56,400 bases of DNA from an uncultured Oscillibacter sp. (GTDB lineage: Bacteria > Bacillota > Clostridia > Oscillospirales > Oscillospiraceae). The stretch is taken from contig URKI01000006.1 of NCBI GenBank assembly GCA_900548505.1, forward strand, positions 1 through 56,400. The letters run 5' to 3'. Position numbers and translations under genes: made by a program. The notes beneath the pieces were generated by a model, which saw nothing but the letters and a program-made list of their open reading frames with translations, did not search any database and had not been told where the DNA came from. Position 1 is the stretch's first letter. Each line of letters opens with the position of its first letter. This document shows positions 8,917-18,465 of the stretch, piece by piece.

Positions 8917-8973
8917 ACGGGGGCGGGCAGAATCTGCCCGCCCCCGTGGGGTTCGGCCTCCGCAGCGGAGGCC
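8917..8973 (-). terminator. GC-rich hairpins between two SLH genes
   Basis: A 14-bp perfect stem (8917-8930 with 8934-8947) and a second 8-bp stem (8955-8962 with 8966-8973) follow the upstream SLH gene. The minus strand after the first stem has only a short GGAATTTTTAAGG T-run that merges with the ribosome site of the next gene. I read it as an attenuating rather than complete terminator. Confidence 0.5.
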
Positions 8974-9005
8974 GCGGTGCTTGATACGTGCGCGGGGATG
9001 GCGTC

Positions 9006-12000
9006 TCACTGCACCTGGACGAACGCCACGCCGCCGTCCACCAGTCCGATACTGCTTTTTTCCAGGCGGAATGTCAGATTCTGGCGGGTGGAGTTGCTGT
9101 TGGCATCGCAGATATAGCTGGAGTCAAACAGCACGATGGTGGTCCCCAGGGGGATCTGCTTGAAGTCCAGCGCCAGAGTGCTGGCGGGCGCCTTGATTTC
9201 ATTAGGGTAACTGAACTTGTCTTTGCTGACGCTCACACCCATGATATCCTTCAGCCGCACAGCCGTGCCGGTGGCAGTGTACTGGGTCTGCCAAACCGCC
9301 TTGGGGAGTTGGTCTACGCCGTTTTGCGTCACCAGCTGGTAGACCGGCTCGTTGAACACGAAGGTCACGGTGCCGCTGTACAGGTTCGCCCCGTCCGGCG
9401 CGGCAGCCGTATTGACACTCTGGAGCTCCGGAGGCGTCTTGTCCGGGATATACACACCGGAAACGCCCGCGAAGGACATCTCAGAGCCCAGCGGGCTCTC
9501 AGCACTGGCCAGGCAGTAATAAAGCGTGCCGCCGGTCATGCTGCTGGTGAAATTCTGCTCCTGGCGATAGCTGTTGCCCTGGGTCAGGGATTTGCTGCCC
9601 TGGGCGGCAATGGTCACGCCCATGGTGGCGGTGCCGCTGATGAGGTTGGCCACCGTGGAGCGGATATTGCTCTCCTGGTCGGTTTTGGCAAACTCATCAA
9701 AGACGGAGTAGCCATTGCTGTATGTGGTGCACAGGGCCGTCAGGACCGTATAGGTCTTGCCGCTGGAGCCCAGGAAGTTTTTCCACTCAGCCGCCTTGTC
9801 ATCCGCCACATAGGAATCGAACGGCTCTTTGAGGACCGAGGGGATCTCATTGCTGGCAATGAGCACATAGTTGAGGTCCGCGGTGGTGTCCGTCTGGAAG
9901 TTCACGGAGGGGCTGTAATTGTTCAGGGTGATCTTGGGCTTGCCCACGTCCTGTGTGCTGAACTGGTACGCCATGACCTGGGAATATGTCTGGGACGTGC
10001 CCTGGAGCACAAAGTAGACCGTGTAGGGCGTGGTCTTGTCCAGTCCGCTCACCAGCTCCACCTCCACGCTGGCGCCGCACTGCACCACGCCGTACTTGAT
10101 CCGGTCGTTGCGGTAGTTGCTGCTTGCGTTGACGATGTTCAGATAGTCGGGAGAGCCCAGCTGAGGCGGCGCAGGCTGGTCCTGGGCGCCGCTCTTGGGC
10201 AGTGTCTGCCAGTTGTCCCGGATGCCGTAGTTGGTGGAGCCGTCCTTGCTGACGGTGGACACGGTACCCATGGGCGCCACCACATAGTATACAGTCCCCG
10301 GCCGGTCCAGCATGAGCCGCATCTCCACCGTGGAGTCTCCGGCGGTAAACTCCGGATATCCGCCGATGAAGGAAGGGGCCGTGTTGTCGGTGAATTGCTT
10401 GCGCAAGGAAAAATCGGCAGGCAGGCCGATGTTGGTTACGCCATTGCTCAATGCCTCGGTCCAGTTTTCCTCGGTGAGATCAGCGGTGAGGAATCCCAGG
10501 TCGTTGTCGCTGCCCGCGGCAACATAGATCTTCAGGTTCACCCGCTGGCTCCATACGCCCTTCCGGGGCGCCGGGTCCGCAATGCCCGCCACCTTGGTAA
10601 AGGAGATGGCGTACTCATAGGCCGTGTCCTCTTTCAAACCGTTGAGTGGCTGGAAGTCCGGATTGGAGCTGCCGCTCTGGAGGAAGTCCCGGGTCAGGCT
10701 CACGCCCCGATAGCCGGAGACACCGTCGGGGACTGTAATGTCTCCGGTGCCCAGCAGCTGCCAGCTGCCGGTGGAACTGCCCCGCGTTTCCCTGCGGAAC
10801 AGCTGGAACTCCACACTGGTATCCGACCAGATGAGCATATCCCAGTCCATGGAACCATCCACCTTTTCCGTGGACACCGGGTCCAGCCGCCAGCTCACGT
10901 CCGCCGGCACGGAAACCGGGGATTCCGACGTGCTGTCGGTATAGGTGATGCTGTTTTCATTGAGGGCGGAGAGGTTCACCTGGGCGAATACCGTGGTGAA
11001 GCGGTCCAGCGGGGTCCTGCCCATGACGTTGAAGGCTGTGGAGGTATCGGCGATGGTATCGGCCTGGATCTCAAAGTAATAGGTGGCACCGCTTTTGAGG
11101 TTGATGCCCTTTCCGGCGGGGAAGGTCACCACCGTCCTGCCCTCTTCCACTGTGATGGCGGCATAGCGGTAGTCGATGGTCCAGTCGTCGCCGGTCTTGT
11201 CGCTGCCGGTGTAGCCCTCCACCTTGACGGGCTGGCGCCCCGCGGGCACCTGATAGAGGGTGATGGCCTTGCTCAGTGCCAGAGCCATGGCGGCCCGGGC
11301 GTCGATCTCCGCCTGCCCCTGGCCCACGGACTGATTCACTTTTTCATAGAGGTCCGACAGGGCGGTGTGGGTGTCCGCCGTCTGGACCGCCTCGCTGAAC
11401 ACCAGCCGCACATCGCTGTCAGGCAGCGGGGCGGACGTGTCCGTGCCGTTGTACTTGGTGAATTCCTGGGTCACCGTGGGGGCGCTGTTGTCCAGGGTGT
11501 GGATCTCTACCATCTGCACCGCGGCGGAGTAGTTGCCCGCCTTGTCCTGAGCCACATAGTACAGGTCGTAGGACTTTTCGGCCTCCAGGCCGGAGATGTT
11601 AAAACTCACGTCCTTGTTTTCCGTCATGGTCACCTTGCCGCTTTGCAGGGCGTTCATACCCGCCATCACCTGGAGCTTGGCTTCGTCACTGGCCAGATCC
11701 ACGGCGCCGGCGCCCTGGATGGGCTTGGGATAAGTCTCCCCGTGCTCCACCACCACCCAGTAGAGGGTGCCCGCCTCATTGAGGTTGGCGTACAATCCCA
11801 CGGAGCTCTCCTTGACCTTGTTGACGGTGGGGTCGGTGTTGAACACCGGCGGCGTGCCGTCCACAGTGGTAAAGCTCAGCTTCTTGACCGAGGAGCTCTG
11901 TCCGTTGTCCACGTCGCTCAGCCACAGGTACACGTCATAGCTCTTGAGCTCCTCCAGGGGAACGGAGTTGACGTTGAAGGTATAGGTGGTGTTCTTGGTG

Positions 12001-13865
12001 ACGTCCAGCACGCCGAATCCCAGATTGCCGGTGACGGCATTGGCCTTGAAGTCACTGGCAGTAGGGGCGCTGGCACCCTTGGGCAGCACTGCGTAGTACA
12101 GCCGGCAGGTCTTGGTCGGCATCACAGTCACCTGGCCGGAGGTGCTGGTGATCTTGGACATGTAGGGATATCCGGAGGCAAAGTCCGGCTTCGTGTTGTC
12201 CGGTGTGGTGAAGGAGATGACCTTCAGGGGGCTGTGCTGCTCCCGGGCGTCCACCAGCACGGCAGAAAGGTAATAGGAGCCGTCGGCGGTGAGCCCGGTG
12301 ATGTTGGCGGAGGCCGCAGTGCCGGACTTGCTCAGACTCACGGTGCCCCTCTTGAGGACCTTGCTGTTGTAGCCCGAGGGATCAATGAGATCGTCCGTAC
12401 CCACAGAACCGTCGGTAACGGCAGTGACCGCCCAGTAAACGGTGCCCTTTTTATTGGCGGCAAACCGGGCCACGGCACTGGTGGGTGCCAAATCCGTGAT
12501 CTTGGGATAGCCGGCGCTGAGCCGGGGGTCTGCCGAGGACTCCGCCGCCGTCTGGGCGTCCATGACCTCGCCGCCGATGTTGGCGGTGATGCCCGGACGG
12601 ATGGTGATCTGGTCGGGCAGCATGGTCACGGTGCTGCCGGCCGCGTTGACGTTCAGCGAGGCGATGTCGCCGCTGCCGGTAACGGTGGTGCCCGTGTCCA
12701 GATTGACGGTGCCCGCCTGGGCGCCAGAGGCGATATTCAATGTGGAGCCGGTGGATTTTTCATCCATGGTGATGGTCTGGGCCTGACCGGAGGCCAGATT
12801 GACCTTGGCCTTAGGCGCGGCAGCGATGACTTCTTTGATATTGCCCGCAAGCGTCAGGGACAAGCCCTCCTCCTGCCCGTCCAGTGTGATGCGGGAAAGC
12901 CCGTATCCGTCCGACGTCCGGTCGGAGAGGTAGGCGTTGGTGCGCACATAGGTTTCCGGGATGGTTCCGTCGCCCTCCACCCGCACCGATACCAGCTGGT
13001 TTTTCATGTTGTCCAGCACCAGCTTCTTGGCACTGACGTTGCGCAGGATGATGCTGTCATCTCCGCCCTCGCTGGTACCGCCGCCGCTGACGACGATCTC
13101 GCCCAGGACGGTAACATTCTCCAGCGTCACCTGTCCCAGGTCCACGCCCTCAGAGATGTAGAGGTTGCCGCCCACGACGGTGTTGCGCAGCGTGACGCCG
13201 GAGGCGGTGATGGTCACGTTGCCCCAGGTGCTGCCCAGGCTGTACTCCCCCGCCTTTTGAATGGGATTGCCCACGGCGTTGACGATGAGGACGGCGGCCG
13301 CGCCCCGGGTGATGGCATTTTGGGGCCGGAAACTGCCGTCGGCGTATCCGTTGATGATGTGGCAATCGGCAGCCGCAGCCACCAGGCCACGGCTCCAGTT
13401 GCCCAGCAGGCGGCTGTCGGTGAAATCCGTGTTCTCTCCCACCTGGGGCTGGAGCATCAAGATTCGGGCCAGAATGACCGCAGCCTGCTCCCGGGTAACG
13501 CTGCTGTACGGGGAGAACGTGGTGGCTGTGGTACCGTTGATATAACCGATGGTGTAGGCGATACCCACATCCTCAGCATACCAGGCAGAGGCGGGCACAT
13601 CTTTAAATGGTGTGGTGCCCGTCCTGGAAAAGCCGAAGGCCCGGTTGATCATGGTGACGAACTCCGCACGGGTAATGGTCTTTTCCGTGTTGAGGTTTCC
13701 GTTGATATCGCCCCGCATAACGCCCCAGGAGACGATCTTGTCAAGATACGGCTGCAATGTGCCGGACGCCGCCGCGGCAGCAGGTGCCACCAGCGACACG
13801 CACATCACGACGGCCATGCACGCAGCCGCCGCCCGCCGGCACAGTCTGGTTTTCCATCCACGCAT
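9006..13865 (-). CDS. Giant secreted protein with N-terminal SLH domains and fibronectin-like repeats
   Basis: A 1619-residue exported surface protein. It has a signal peptide at about 1-33 (CRRAAAACMAVVMCVSLV), then three SLH repeats (from YLDKIVSWGVMRGDI; FKDVPASAWYAEDVGIAYTIGYI; RGLVAAAADCHIINGYADGSF). Next is a region of short beta-strand repeats (VTITASGVTLRNTVVGGNLYI, about 210-470) that looks like a beta-helix. Many beta-sandwich segments of about 100 residues follow, with the recurring pattern G-T-V-Y-W/Y-A-V-x ... and S-Y-x-L-Y-Y-V, resembling fibronectin type III. The C-terminal 250 residues include FVFNEPVYQL-type segments. SLH domains are N-terminal here, unlike the C-terminal placement in the neighbour. 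Natural ligand or role is not evident. Confidence 0.9.
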   Translation of the reverse strand: MRGWKTRLCRRAAAACMAVVMCVSLVAPAAAAASGTLQPYLDKIVSWGVMRGDINGNLNTEKTITRAEFVTMINRAFGFSRTGTTPFKDVPASAWYAEDVGIAYTIGYINGTTATTFSPYSSVTREQAAVILARILMLQPQVGENTDFTDSRLLGNWSRGLVAAAADCHIINGYADGSFRPQNAITRGAAAVLIVNAVGNPIQKAGEYSLGSTWGNVTITASGVTLRNTVVGGNLYISEGVDLGQVTLENVTVLGEIVVSGGGTSEGGDDSIILRNVSAKKLVLDNMKNQLVSVRVEGDGTIPETYVRTNAYLSDRTSDGYGLSRITLDGQEEGLSLTLAGNIKEVIAAAPKAKVNLASGQAQTITMDEKSTGSTLNIASGAQAGTVNLDTGTTVTGSGDIASLNVNAAGSTVTMLPDQITIRPGITANIGGEVMDAQTAAESSADPRLSAGYPKITDLAPTSAVARFAANKKGTVYWAVTAVTDGSVGTDDLIDPSGYNSKVLKRGTVSLSKSGTAASANITGLTADGSYYLSAVLVDAREQHSPLKVISFTTPDNTKPDFASGYPYMSKITSTSGQVTVMPTKTCRLYYAVLPKGASAPTASDFKANAVTGNLGFGVLDVTKNTTYTFNVNSVPLEELKSYDVYLWLSDVDNGQSSSVKKLSFTTVDGTPPVFNTDPTVNKVKESSVGLYANLNEAGTLYWVVVEHGETYPKPIQGAGAVDLASDEAKLQVMAGMNALQSGKVTMTENKDVSFNISGLEAEKSYDLYYVAQDKAGNYSAAVQMVEIHTLDNSAPTVTQEFTKYNGTDTSAPLPDSDVRLVFSEAVQTADTHTALSDLYEKVNQSVGQGQAEIDARAAMALALSKAITLYQVPAGRQPVKVEGYTGSDKTGDDWTIDYRYAAITVEEGRTVVTFPAGKGINLKSGATYYFEIQADTIADTSTAFNVMGRTPLDRFTTVFAQVNLSALNENSITYTDSTSESPVSVPADVSWRLDPVSTEKVDGSMDWDMLIWSDTSVEFQLFRRETRGSSTGSWQLLGTGDITVPDGVSGYRGVSLTRDFLQSGSSNPDFQPLNGLKEDTAYEYAISFTKVAGIADPAPRKGVWSQRVNLKIYVAAGSDNDLGFLTADLTEENWTEALSNGVTNIGLPADFSLRKQFTDNTAPSFIGGYPEFTAGDSTVEMRLMLDRPGTVYYVVAPMGTVSTVSKDGSTNYGIRDNWQTLPKSGAQDQPAPPQLGSPDYLNIVNASSNYRNDRIKYGVVQCGASVEVELVSGLDKTTPYTVYFVLQGTSQTYSQVMAYQFSTQDVGKPKITLNNYSPSVNFQTDTTADLNYVLIASNEIPSVLKEPFDSYVADDKAAEWKNFLGSSGKTYTVLTALCTTYSNGYSVFDEFAKTDQESNIRSTVANLISGTATMGVTIAAQGSKSLTQGNSYRQEQNFTSSMTGGTLYYCLASAESPLGSEMSFAGVSGVYIPDKTPPELQSVNTAAAPDGANLYSGTVTFVFNEPVYQLVTQNGVDQLPKAVWQTQYTATGTAVRLKDIMGVSVSKDKFSYPNEIKAPASTLALDFKQIPLGTTIVLFDSSYICDANSNSTRQNLTFRLEKSSIGLVDGGVAFVQVQ

Positions 13866-13906
13866 GGATTCTCTTCATCCTTTCTCAAACGCAGGGCTCC
13901 CCCTGC

Positions 13907-14482
13907 TCAGTTATTTTGCAGCTGGAGGCCAAACACGGCTTCCCGCACCATACTCTCCTCTTCCCGCACCATGCCCGCAAAGCAGCCCGCATAGGCATTC
14001 GTGCCGTCGGAGCCGGCCTGGGCCCGCAGGATCCTGAGGGGCAGCACCAGCGGCTGGGCGGTGACGGGGATCACCACCTCCACCCGCTCGTCCACCTCCA
14101 GCGGACGCGGGCAGTAAAATGCCAGCCCGCCGCAGCTGAGGTCCTTGCTGATAATGGGCACCCGGCCCTTCCACCGGCCGGAAACCGGGTAGAGGTAGCT
14201 GACAAACCGCACCGGAATCCGCAGGTTCTTCCGCACGTCCTCTCCCAGAGGACGGATCGGCTCCAGATACACCCGGTTGCCGTCCCGGCGGACGATCCGC
14301 CCCTCCAAGCCGGGGACGTTTTCAGCACTTCCCACCAGGCTCACATAGGTGTGGCTCATCACCCGGTCGACATCTCCATCCTTCACCAGAAGGCACCAGG
14401 TCTTTTGGGCCGGGTCCTGCTGGGAGACGCCGTGGGCCACCGCATTGCCGCGGCTGTCCAGGATCAGATACTGATAGGTCAT
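13907..14482 (-). CDS. PilZ-domain protein (c-di-GMP responsive, YcgR-like architecture)
   Basis: A probable cyclic-di-GMP receptor of the flagellar cluster. The 191-residue protein has an N-terminal beta-rich YcgR/FlgZ-like half and a C-terminal PilZ domain. Both PilZ ligand motifs are intact: RxxxR (R84, R88 in EDVRKNLRIP) and DxSxxG (D114, S116, G119 in KDLSCGG). Proteins of this plan act on the flagellar motor or on surface behaviour in other bacteria; which applies here is inference. It overlaps the FlhB-like gene by 4 bases and is 41 bases ahead of the giant SLH gene, so all are probably cotranscribed. Confidence 0.85.
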   Translation of the reverse strand: MTYQYLILDSRGNAVAHGVSQQDPAQKTWCLLVKDGDVDRVMSHTYVSLVGSAENVPGLEGRIVRRDGNRVYLEPIRPLGEDVRKNLRIPVRFVSYLYPVSGRWKGRVPIISKDLSCGGLAFYCPRPLEVDERVEVVIPVTAQPLVLPLRILRAQAGSDGTNAYAGCFAGMVREEESMVREAVFGLQLQNN

Positions 14483-14817
14483 TTCACCTCGCCGTCCTTC
14501 CTTGCGGAGTCCTCCCGGCTGCGCCGGAACTTCTCCGGGTCATTGGGGTCAAACTCCAGAAAATAGAGGTAGATCTCCACCACTGCCCGATAAAGCTCCT
14601 CCGGGATCTCCCGGCCCAGCTGCATCTGGGAGAGCACCGTGGCAAGAGAGGTGTCCTCATAGACCGGCACGCCGTTGTCCGACGCTACCTCCACAATTTT
14701 TTCCGCCAAATGCCCCATGCCGGAGGCCACGATCACCGGGGCCCCGTCCCCGGCCCGGTAGCGCAGCGCCGCCGCCCGCCGGGCCGGAGCGCCGCCGATT
14801 TCTTCAGATCTTGACAT
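14479..14817 (-). CDS. FlhB C-terminal-domain-like protein (YlqH/FhlB family)
   Basis: A stand-alone 112-residue homologue of the cytoplasmic domain of FlhB, the export-gate switch protein that changes substrate from hook to filament. Visible family blocks are APVIVASGMGHLAEKIVEVA, NGVPVYEDTSLA and GREIPEELYRAVVEIYLYFLEF. The NPTH self-cleavage motif that opens this domain in FlhB is absent; the protein starts about where it would be. In Bacillus the corresponding gene is ylqH, next to ylqG, as here. I use ATG 14817, which overlaps the upstream stop; a TTG at 14838 would add seven residues. Confidence 0.85.
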   Translation of the reverse strand: MSRSEEIGGAPARRAAALRYRAGDGAPVIVASGMGHLAEKIVEVASDNGVPVYEDTSLATVLSQMQLGREIPEELYRAVVEIYLYFLEFDPNDPEKFRRSREDSARKDGEVK

Positions 14818-16231
14818 CGACTCCCTGCTTCCCTTCAAACAGATTTGGAAAAACCCGGGTCAGCTCCAGGGGCTTTTCCAGCCTGGCCACCCGCACCTCC
14901 CGGCCGGAGAGGCCGTGGCGCCGGAGGATCTCCTTCAGATCTCCCGCGATCACACTGCTGTGGCTGCTGACGCCCTCAGGGCCGTATACCTGCAGTTCCA
15001 CCTGATCTTCCCGGGCTGCCAAGGAGATCTCCACCAGGCCCAAAGACTCCAGATCCAGCTTGAACAGAAACTGGACCTTATCCTGCGCGGTGCCGTCCCC
15101 CTTCTGCTCCCGGGCGTTTGGGTCCACCCAAAGCTCGGAATACGCCGCCTTTCCGTTCCACTCCAAAGGGAAAAACAGGTGATTGATGGGCATATAGACA
15201 CTCTGCTGCACCAAAAGCGAACGGACAATCTCTCCAAAGCCGTCCCGCACGTCCGGCCCGTAGTCACCCCGCAGGGCCCTGGCCGCCGTGCTGGAGAGGG
15301 CGTCGGCAAAAGAGCTCCCGGCCCGGGAAAAGTCGTTTTCCCGCAGCAGCTTCAAAATGGCTGCGTCGTCCAGCTGATTGAGCCCGCCCAGCACGCCGCC
15401 GTAGCCCTCCATCTGCCGGAATGCCTGGAGCATCTGCTCCTCCGATCCATTTTCGTAGCGCGTCACCTGCAATACCAGCAGACTCACTAGTCCCCGCAGT
15501 GGCCCCAGGTCATGGGTCCGCTCCACGTAGCTTCCAAGATAAGGGATCAGCTCCCCCTCCAGCAGCTTCAGATTCTCTGCCCGGGATCCCGCCGCCAGAC
15601 CGTTTTCCAGCCTGGCTGTGATCTCCTCCAGGCGGCCCCGCCAGCTTTTGGGCAGATAGTCCTTCATCTGTTGGAGCAGGCTCACCATGCTCTTTCCGAT
15701 GTGCTCCGTAGAGGAAAAGTCACTGTACCGCCGGGCAAATTCCAGCACGGCCCTGCGGGCGTGCTCCCCCGGCAGCGTATCGTACGCTTGGCGCAGCAGG
15801 GAAAAGAGCGGCCCGGAAAAACGGTTGCCCCCGTGCACCTGCTCCATAAAGAATTGCTCAAAGCCCCGGGCGTCCAGCTTGAGCATCTCCATCAGCTGGG
15901 AGATCTCCTGGGCAATCCCCGGTTGGAGCCCCGGCGTCTGCACGATGCCCCGCAGCAGCACCATGGTCCTGCGCAGCACCTGCGGCAGTTCCGGAGTCTC
16001 CCGCAGACGCTGGAGAAATGTTTGAAGATTGGAATCGTAACGAAGAACGTTGGAATCCAGAGCGTTGTCCGCCCCCTGCTGCTCTGTCCGCGATTCCGCC
16101 CGTCCCACCCGGGTGGGGTCCGGAACATTCTGTACCGGGCGGTCCCCGCTGCGGACGGCCGTCCCAACAGTATGGTTATTGGAAGCGTCATATCCCGGGA
16201 CACGGTTTGCCGCGCCCAAAAGATCCGCCAT
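14804..16231 (-). CDS. FliK/YlqG-like flagellar hook-length control family protein
   Basis: A 475-residue protein with a variable helical body and a C-terminal region resembling the FliK hook-length control domain (VQFLFKLDLESLGLVEISLAA ... VELQVYGPEG, about 370-425). The pattern is a beta-strand, a Leu-Gly turn and an amphipathic strand as in Flg_hook. True FliK measures hook length and interacts with FlhB; pairing with an FlhB-domain gene fits, but in this arrangement it corresponds to YlqG, whose function is less clear. ATG 16231 has AAGAGG 8 bases upstream; the in-frame GTG three codons earlier lacks one. Confidence 0.72.
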   Translation of the reverse strand: MADLLGAANRVPGYDASNNHTVGTAVRSGDRPVQNVPDPTRVGRAESRTEQQGADNALDSNVLRYDSNLQTFLQRLRETPELPQVLRRTMVLLRGIVQTPGLQPGIAQEISQLMEMLKLDARGFEQFFMEQVHGGNRFSGPLFSLLRQAYDTLPGEHARRAVLEFARRYSDFSSTEHIGKSMVSLLQQMKDYLPKSWRGRLEEITARLENGLAAGSRAENLKLLEGELIPYLGSYVERTHDLGPLRGLVSLLVLQVTRYENGSEEQMLQAFRQMEGYGGVLGGLNQLDDAAILKLLRENDFSRAGSSFADALSSTAARALRGDYGPDVRDGFGEIVRSLLVQQSVYMPINHLFFPLEWNGKAAYSELWVDPNAREQKGDGTAQDKVQFLFKLDLESLGLVEISLAAREDQVELQVYGPEGVSSHSSVIAGDLKEILRRHGLSGREVRVARLEKPLELTRVFPNLFEGKQGVDVKI

Positions 16232-16298
16232 AATGTCCACCTCTTAAAAACAAGATCGGCCGTCTTTGCCCGGCCCAGCCTGATATTTTGTCAAAGCA

Positions 16299-16326
16299 CT
16301 TATCTTTCCAGGAATCCGGCCGATAA
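16299..16326 (+). promoter_or_regulatory. Sigma-28 (SigD/FliA)-type promoter of cheA operon
   Basis: CTTAT (16299-16303), a 15-base spacer, then GCCGATAA (16319-16326), a near-perfect match to the sigma-28 -10 box. The same pair recurs before flagellin, fliD, flgM and hemerythrin. It lies about 40 bases before the cheA start. Confidence 0.8.
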
Positions 16327-16365
16327 AACAATAGAAGTCGAACACCAAGGAAGGAGCATCTGACT

Positions 16366-18453
16366 ATGAGTTCCGGCAACGACAGTATTCTGGACGCCTT
16401 TTTATACGAAACCAACACCCTGCTCGAGCAGTTGGACAGCATTGTGCTCACCGCAGAGCAGCAGGACAGCTTTTCGCAAGACGACATCAACACCATCTTT
16501 CGGATCATGCACACCATCAAGGGCTCTGCGGCCATGATGGAGTATAACTCCCTCATGACCATCGCCCACCGGGCTGAGGACCTGTTCTCCATCATCCGGG
16601 ACAAGACCATGGACGTGGTGCCGGAGAGCCTGCGGCCCGAGCTGTTCGATCTGCTGTTCCAGACCATCGATTTTTTCCGCGGTGAGCTGGACCACATTGA
16701 AAACGAACAGCCCCTTACTGCAAATATCGACACGCTTCTGGGGAAAGTTAATAGACTCATCGATCAAATTCGCACCGGCGGTCAGCCTGCCTCCGACGCC
16801 TCCAGCGGCCCGGCGGCTCCTGCCGCTTCCGACACCCCCGACGCGCCCGAGGCGCCTGCTGGCTTCCCCTACGGCCTGCAGGTCTTTTTCGACGAAGGCT
16901 GCGGCATGGAGAATCTGCGGGCCTACATGCTGCTCAACACCATCCACGAGTTCTGTTCCCCCTCCGACATGACCTACGAGCCCCAGGGGGTGGAATCCGA
17001 CCCTGCCACCGCCGACCAGATCGTGGAATCAGGCTTCCTGCTGCACTTCCGCACCCAGTCGGACCGGGACAATGCCATTCAGGCCGTCACCGGCAGCGGC
17101 GTGGTGCGCTCCTATCAAACCACGGACGAGTCCGCTCCCCAGCCGGAGCAGGCGGCTCCCGCCTCCCCCGCGCCGGAGGCCGCACCTGCACCGCAGCCGG
17201 CCCCTGCGGTCCAAAAAGCGTCTCCCGCTCCTCAGAAGGCAGCCCCCGCTCTCCAGAAAGCGCCTGCTGCCCATCATAAGGAAAGCCTCATCAGCGTAAG
17301 CCTCAACAAGCTGGATGAGCTGGCAGCCGTGGTAGGTGAGATCGTCATCACCGAATCCATGCTCACCGCCTCTCCCGACCTGAAGGGCCTCAAACTGGAC
17401 GCGTTCACCAAGTCCGCCCGGCAGCTGCGCAAGCTCACCGACGAGCTGCAGGACGTGTCCATGTCCCTGCGGATGGTGCCGGTATCCGGCACTTTCCAAA
17501 AGATGAACCGGATCGTCCGGGACATGTGCAAGAAGCTGGGCAAACAGGCAAAGCTGACCCTGGTGGGCGAGGACACCGAGGTGGACAAGACCATCGTGGA
17601 CAGCATTGGCGATCCCATCATGCACATCGTCCGCAACTCCATGGACCACGGCATCGAGGAAACTCCCGAAGCCCGGGTGGCCGCCGGAAAAGCCCCCGTG
17701 GGCCAGATCATTCTCTCTGCCCGGCACACCGGCAGTGAGGTCATCATCGAGATCACGGATGACGGCCAGGGCGTCAACTACGACGCCGTGCTCAGCAAAG
17801 CCATCCGCAAAGGCCTGGCCCAGCCGGATGTGGAGTACTCCCACAAGGACATCCTCAACTTCCTCATGGCGCCAGGCTTCTCCACCAACACAGAGGTCAC
17901 GGAGTTCTCCGGCCGGGGCGTGGGCATGGATGTGGTCAAAAAGAATGTGGAAGAGGTGGGCGGCACTGTCTCCATCACCAGTGAACCGGGCCAGGGCATG
18001 ACCACCACCCTCAAGATCCCCCTGACCATGGCCATCATGGACGGCATGGAGGTCTCCGTGGGCGGCTCCATTTTCACCATCCCCATCCACAACATCCGCC
18101 AGTCCTTTAAGATCTCCCGGGAGGACCTGGTCCAGGATGCCTCCGGTGGGGAGCTGTTCCGCTGCATGGGCAGCTTTTATCCTGTGATCCGCATGCGGGA
18201 CCTGTATCAAATGGACAGCGGCTGCACCGATATCCAGGACGGCATTTTGATCTGGCTGGACGCGGGCGACCTTTCCTACTGTCTGTTTGTAGACAGCCTG
18301 CTGGGCGAGCAGAAGGTCGTGGTCAAGCCGCTGCCGGCCTATCTCAATCGTTTCAACATCAAAGCCAGCGGCATCGCGGGATGCACCATTCTCGGCGACG
18401 GCAATATCAGCATCATTCTGGATGTTGCCAATCTGTACACCGCCGCCCGGTAA
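16366..18453 (+). CDS. cheA: Chemotaxis histidine kinase CheA
   Basis: CheA is the central kinase of the chemosensory array; it autophosphorylates and passes phosphate to CheY and CheB. The 695 residues show the Hpt/P1 domain with phospho-accepting His49 (IMHTIKGSAAMM). A second domain at about 165-250 (YGLQVFFDEGCGME) fits a CheY/CheB-binding P2. A Pro/Ala-rich linker (about 255-305) leads to the dimerisation helices (ISVSLNKLDELAAVVGEIV). The ATPase domain has an N box (HIVRNSMDHGIE), D box (DDGQGVN) and G box (SGRGVGMDVV). The C-terminus is a CheW-like P5 domain. Ribosome site GAAGGAG precedes ATG 16366. It heads cheA-W-R-B. Confidence 0.97.
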   Translation: MSSGNDSILDAFLYETNTLLEQLDSIVLTAEQQDSFSQDDINTIFRIMHTIKGSAAMMEYNSLMTIAHRAEDLFSIIRDKTMDVVPESLRPELFDLLFQTIDFFRGELDHIENEQPLTANIDTLLGKVNRLIDQIRTGGQPASDASSGPAAPAASDTPDAPEAPAGFPYGLQVFFDEGCGMENLRAYMLLNTIHEFCSPSDMTYEPQGVESDPATADQIVESGFLLHFRTQSDRDNAIQAVTGSGVVRSYQTTDESAPQPEQAAPASPAPEAAPAPQPAPAVQKASPAPQKAAPALQKAPAAHHKESLISVSLNKLDELAAVVGEIVITESMLTASPDLKGLKLDAFTKSARQLRKLTDELQDVSMSLRMVPVSGTFQKMNRIVRDMCKKLGKQAKLTLVGEDTEVDKTIVDSIGDPIMHIVRNSMDHGIEETPEARVAAGKAPVGQIILSARHTGSEVIIEITDDGQGVNYDAVLSKAIRKGLAQPDVEYSHKDILNFLMAPGFSTNTEVTEFSGRGVGMDVVKKNVEEVGGTVSITSEPGQGMTTTLKIPLTMAIMDGMEVSVGGSIFTIPIHNIRQSFKISREDLVQDASGGELFRCMGSFYPVIRMRDLYQMDSGCTDIQDGILIWLDAGDLSYCLFVDSLLGEQKVVVKPLPAYLNRFNIKASGIAGCTILGDGNISIILDVANLYTAAR

Positions 18454-18465
18454 AGGAGAGCCATT

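Noticed and set aside
8988..13994. A very long plus-strand open frame opposite the giant SLH gene
   Set aside because: It is His/Gly/Arg-rich with no domain, no ribosome site, and mirrors codon bias of the minus-strand gene, which has a signal peptide and SLH domains. A high-GC shadow.
16241..16290. A leftward sigma-28 promoter for the fliK-like operon at GCCGATCT
   Set aside because: No CTTAT-like -35 at 15-16 bases; the -10 alone is not enough.
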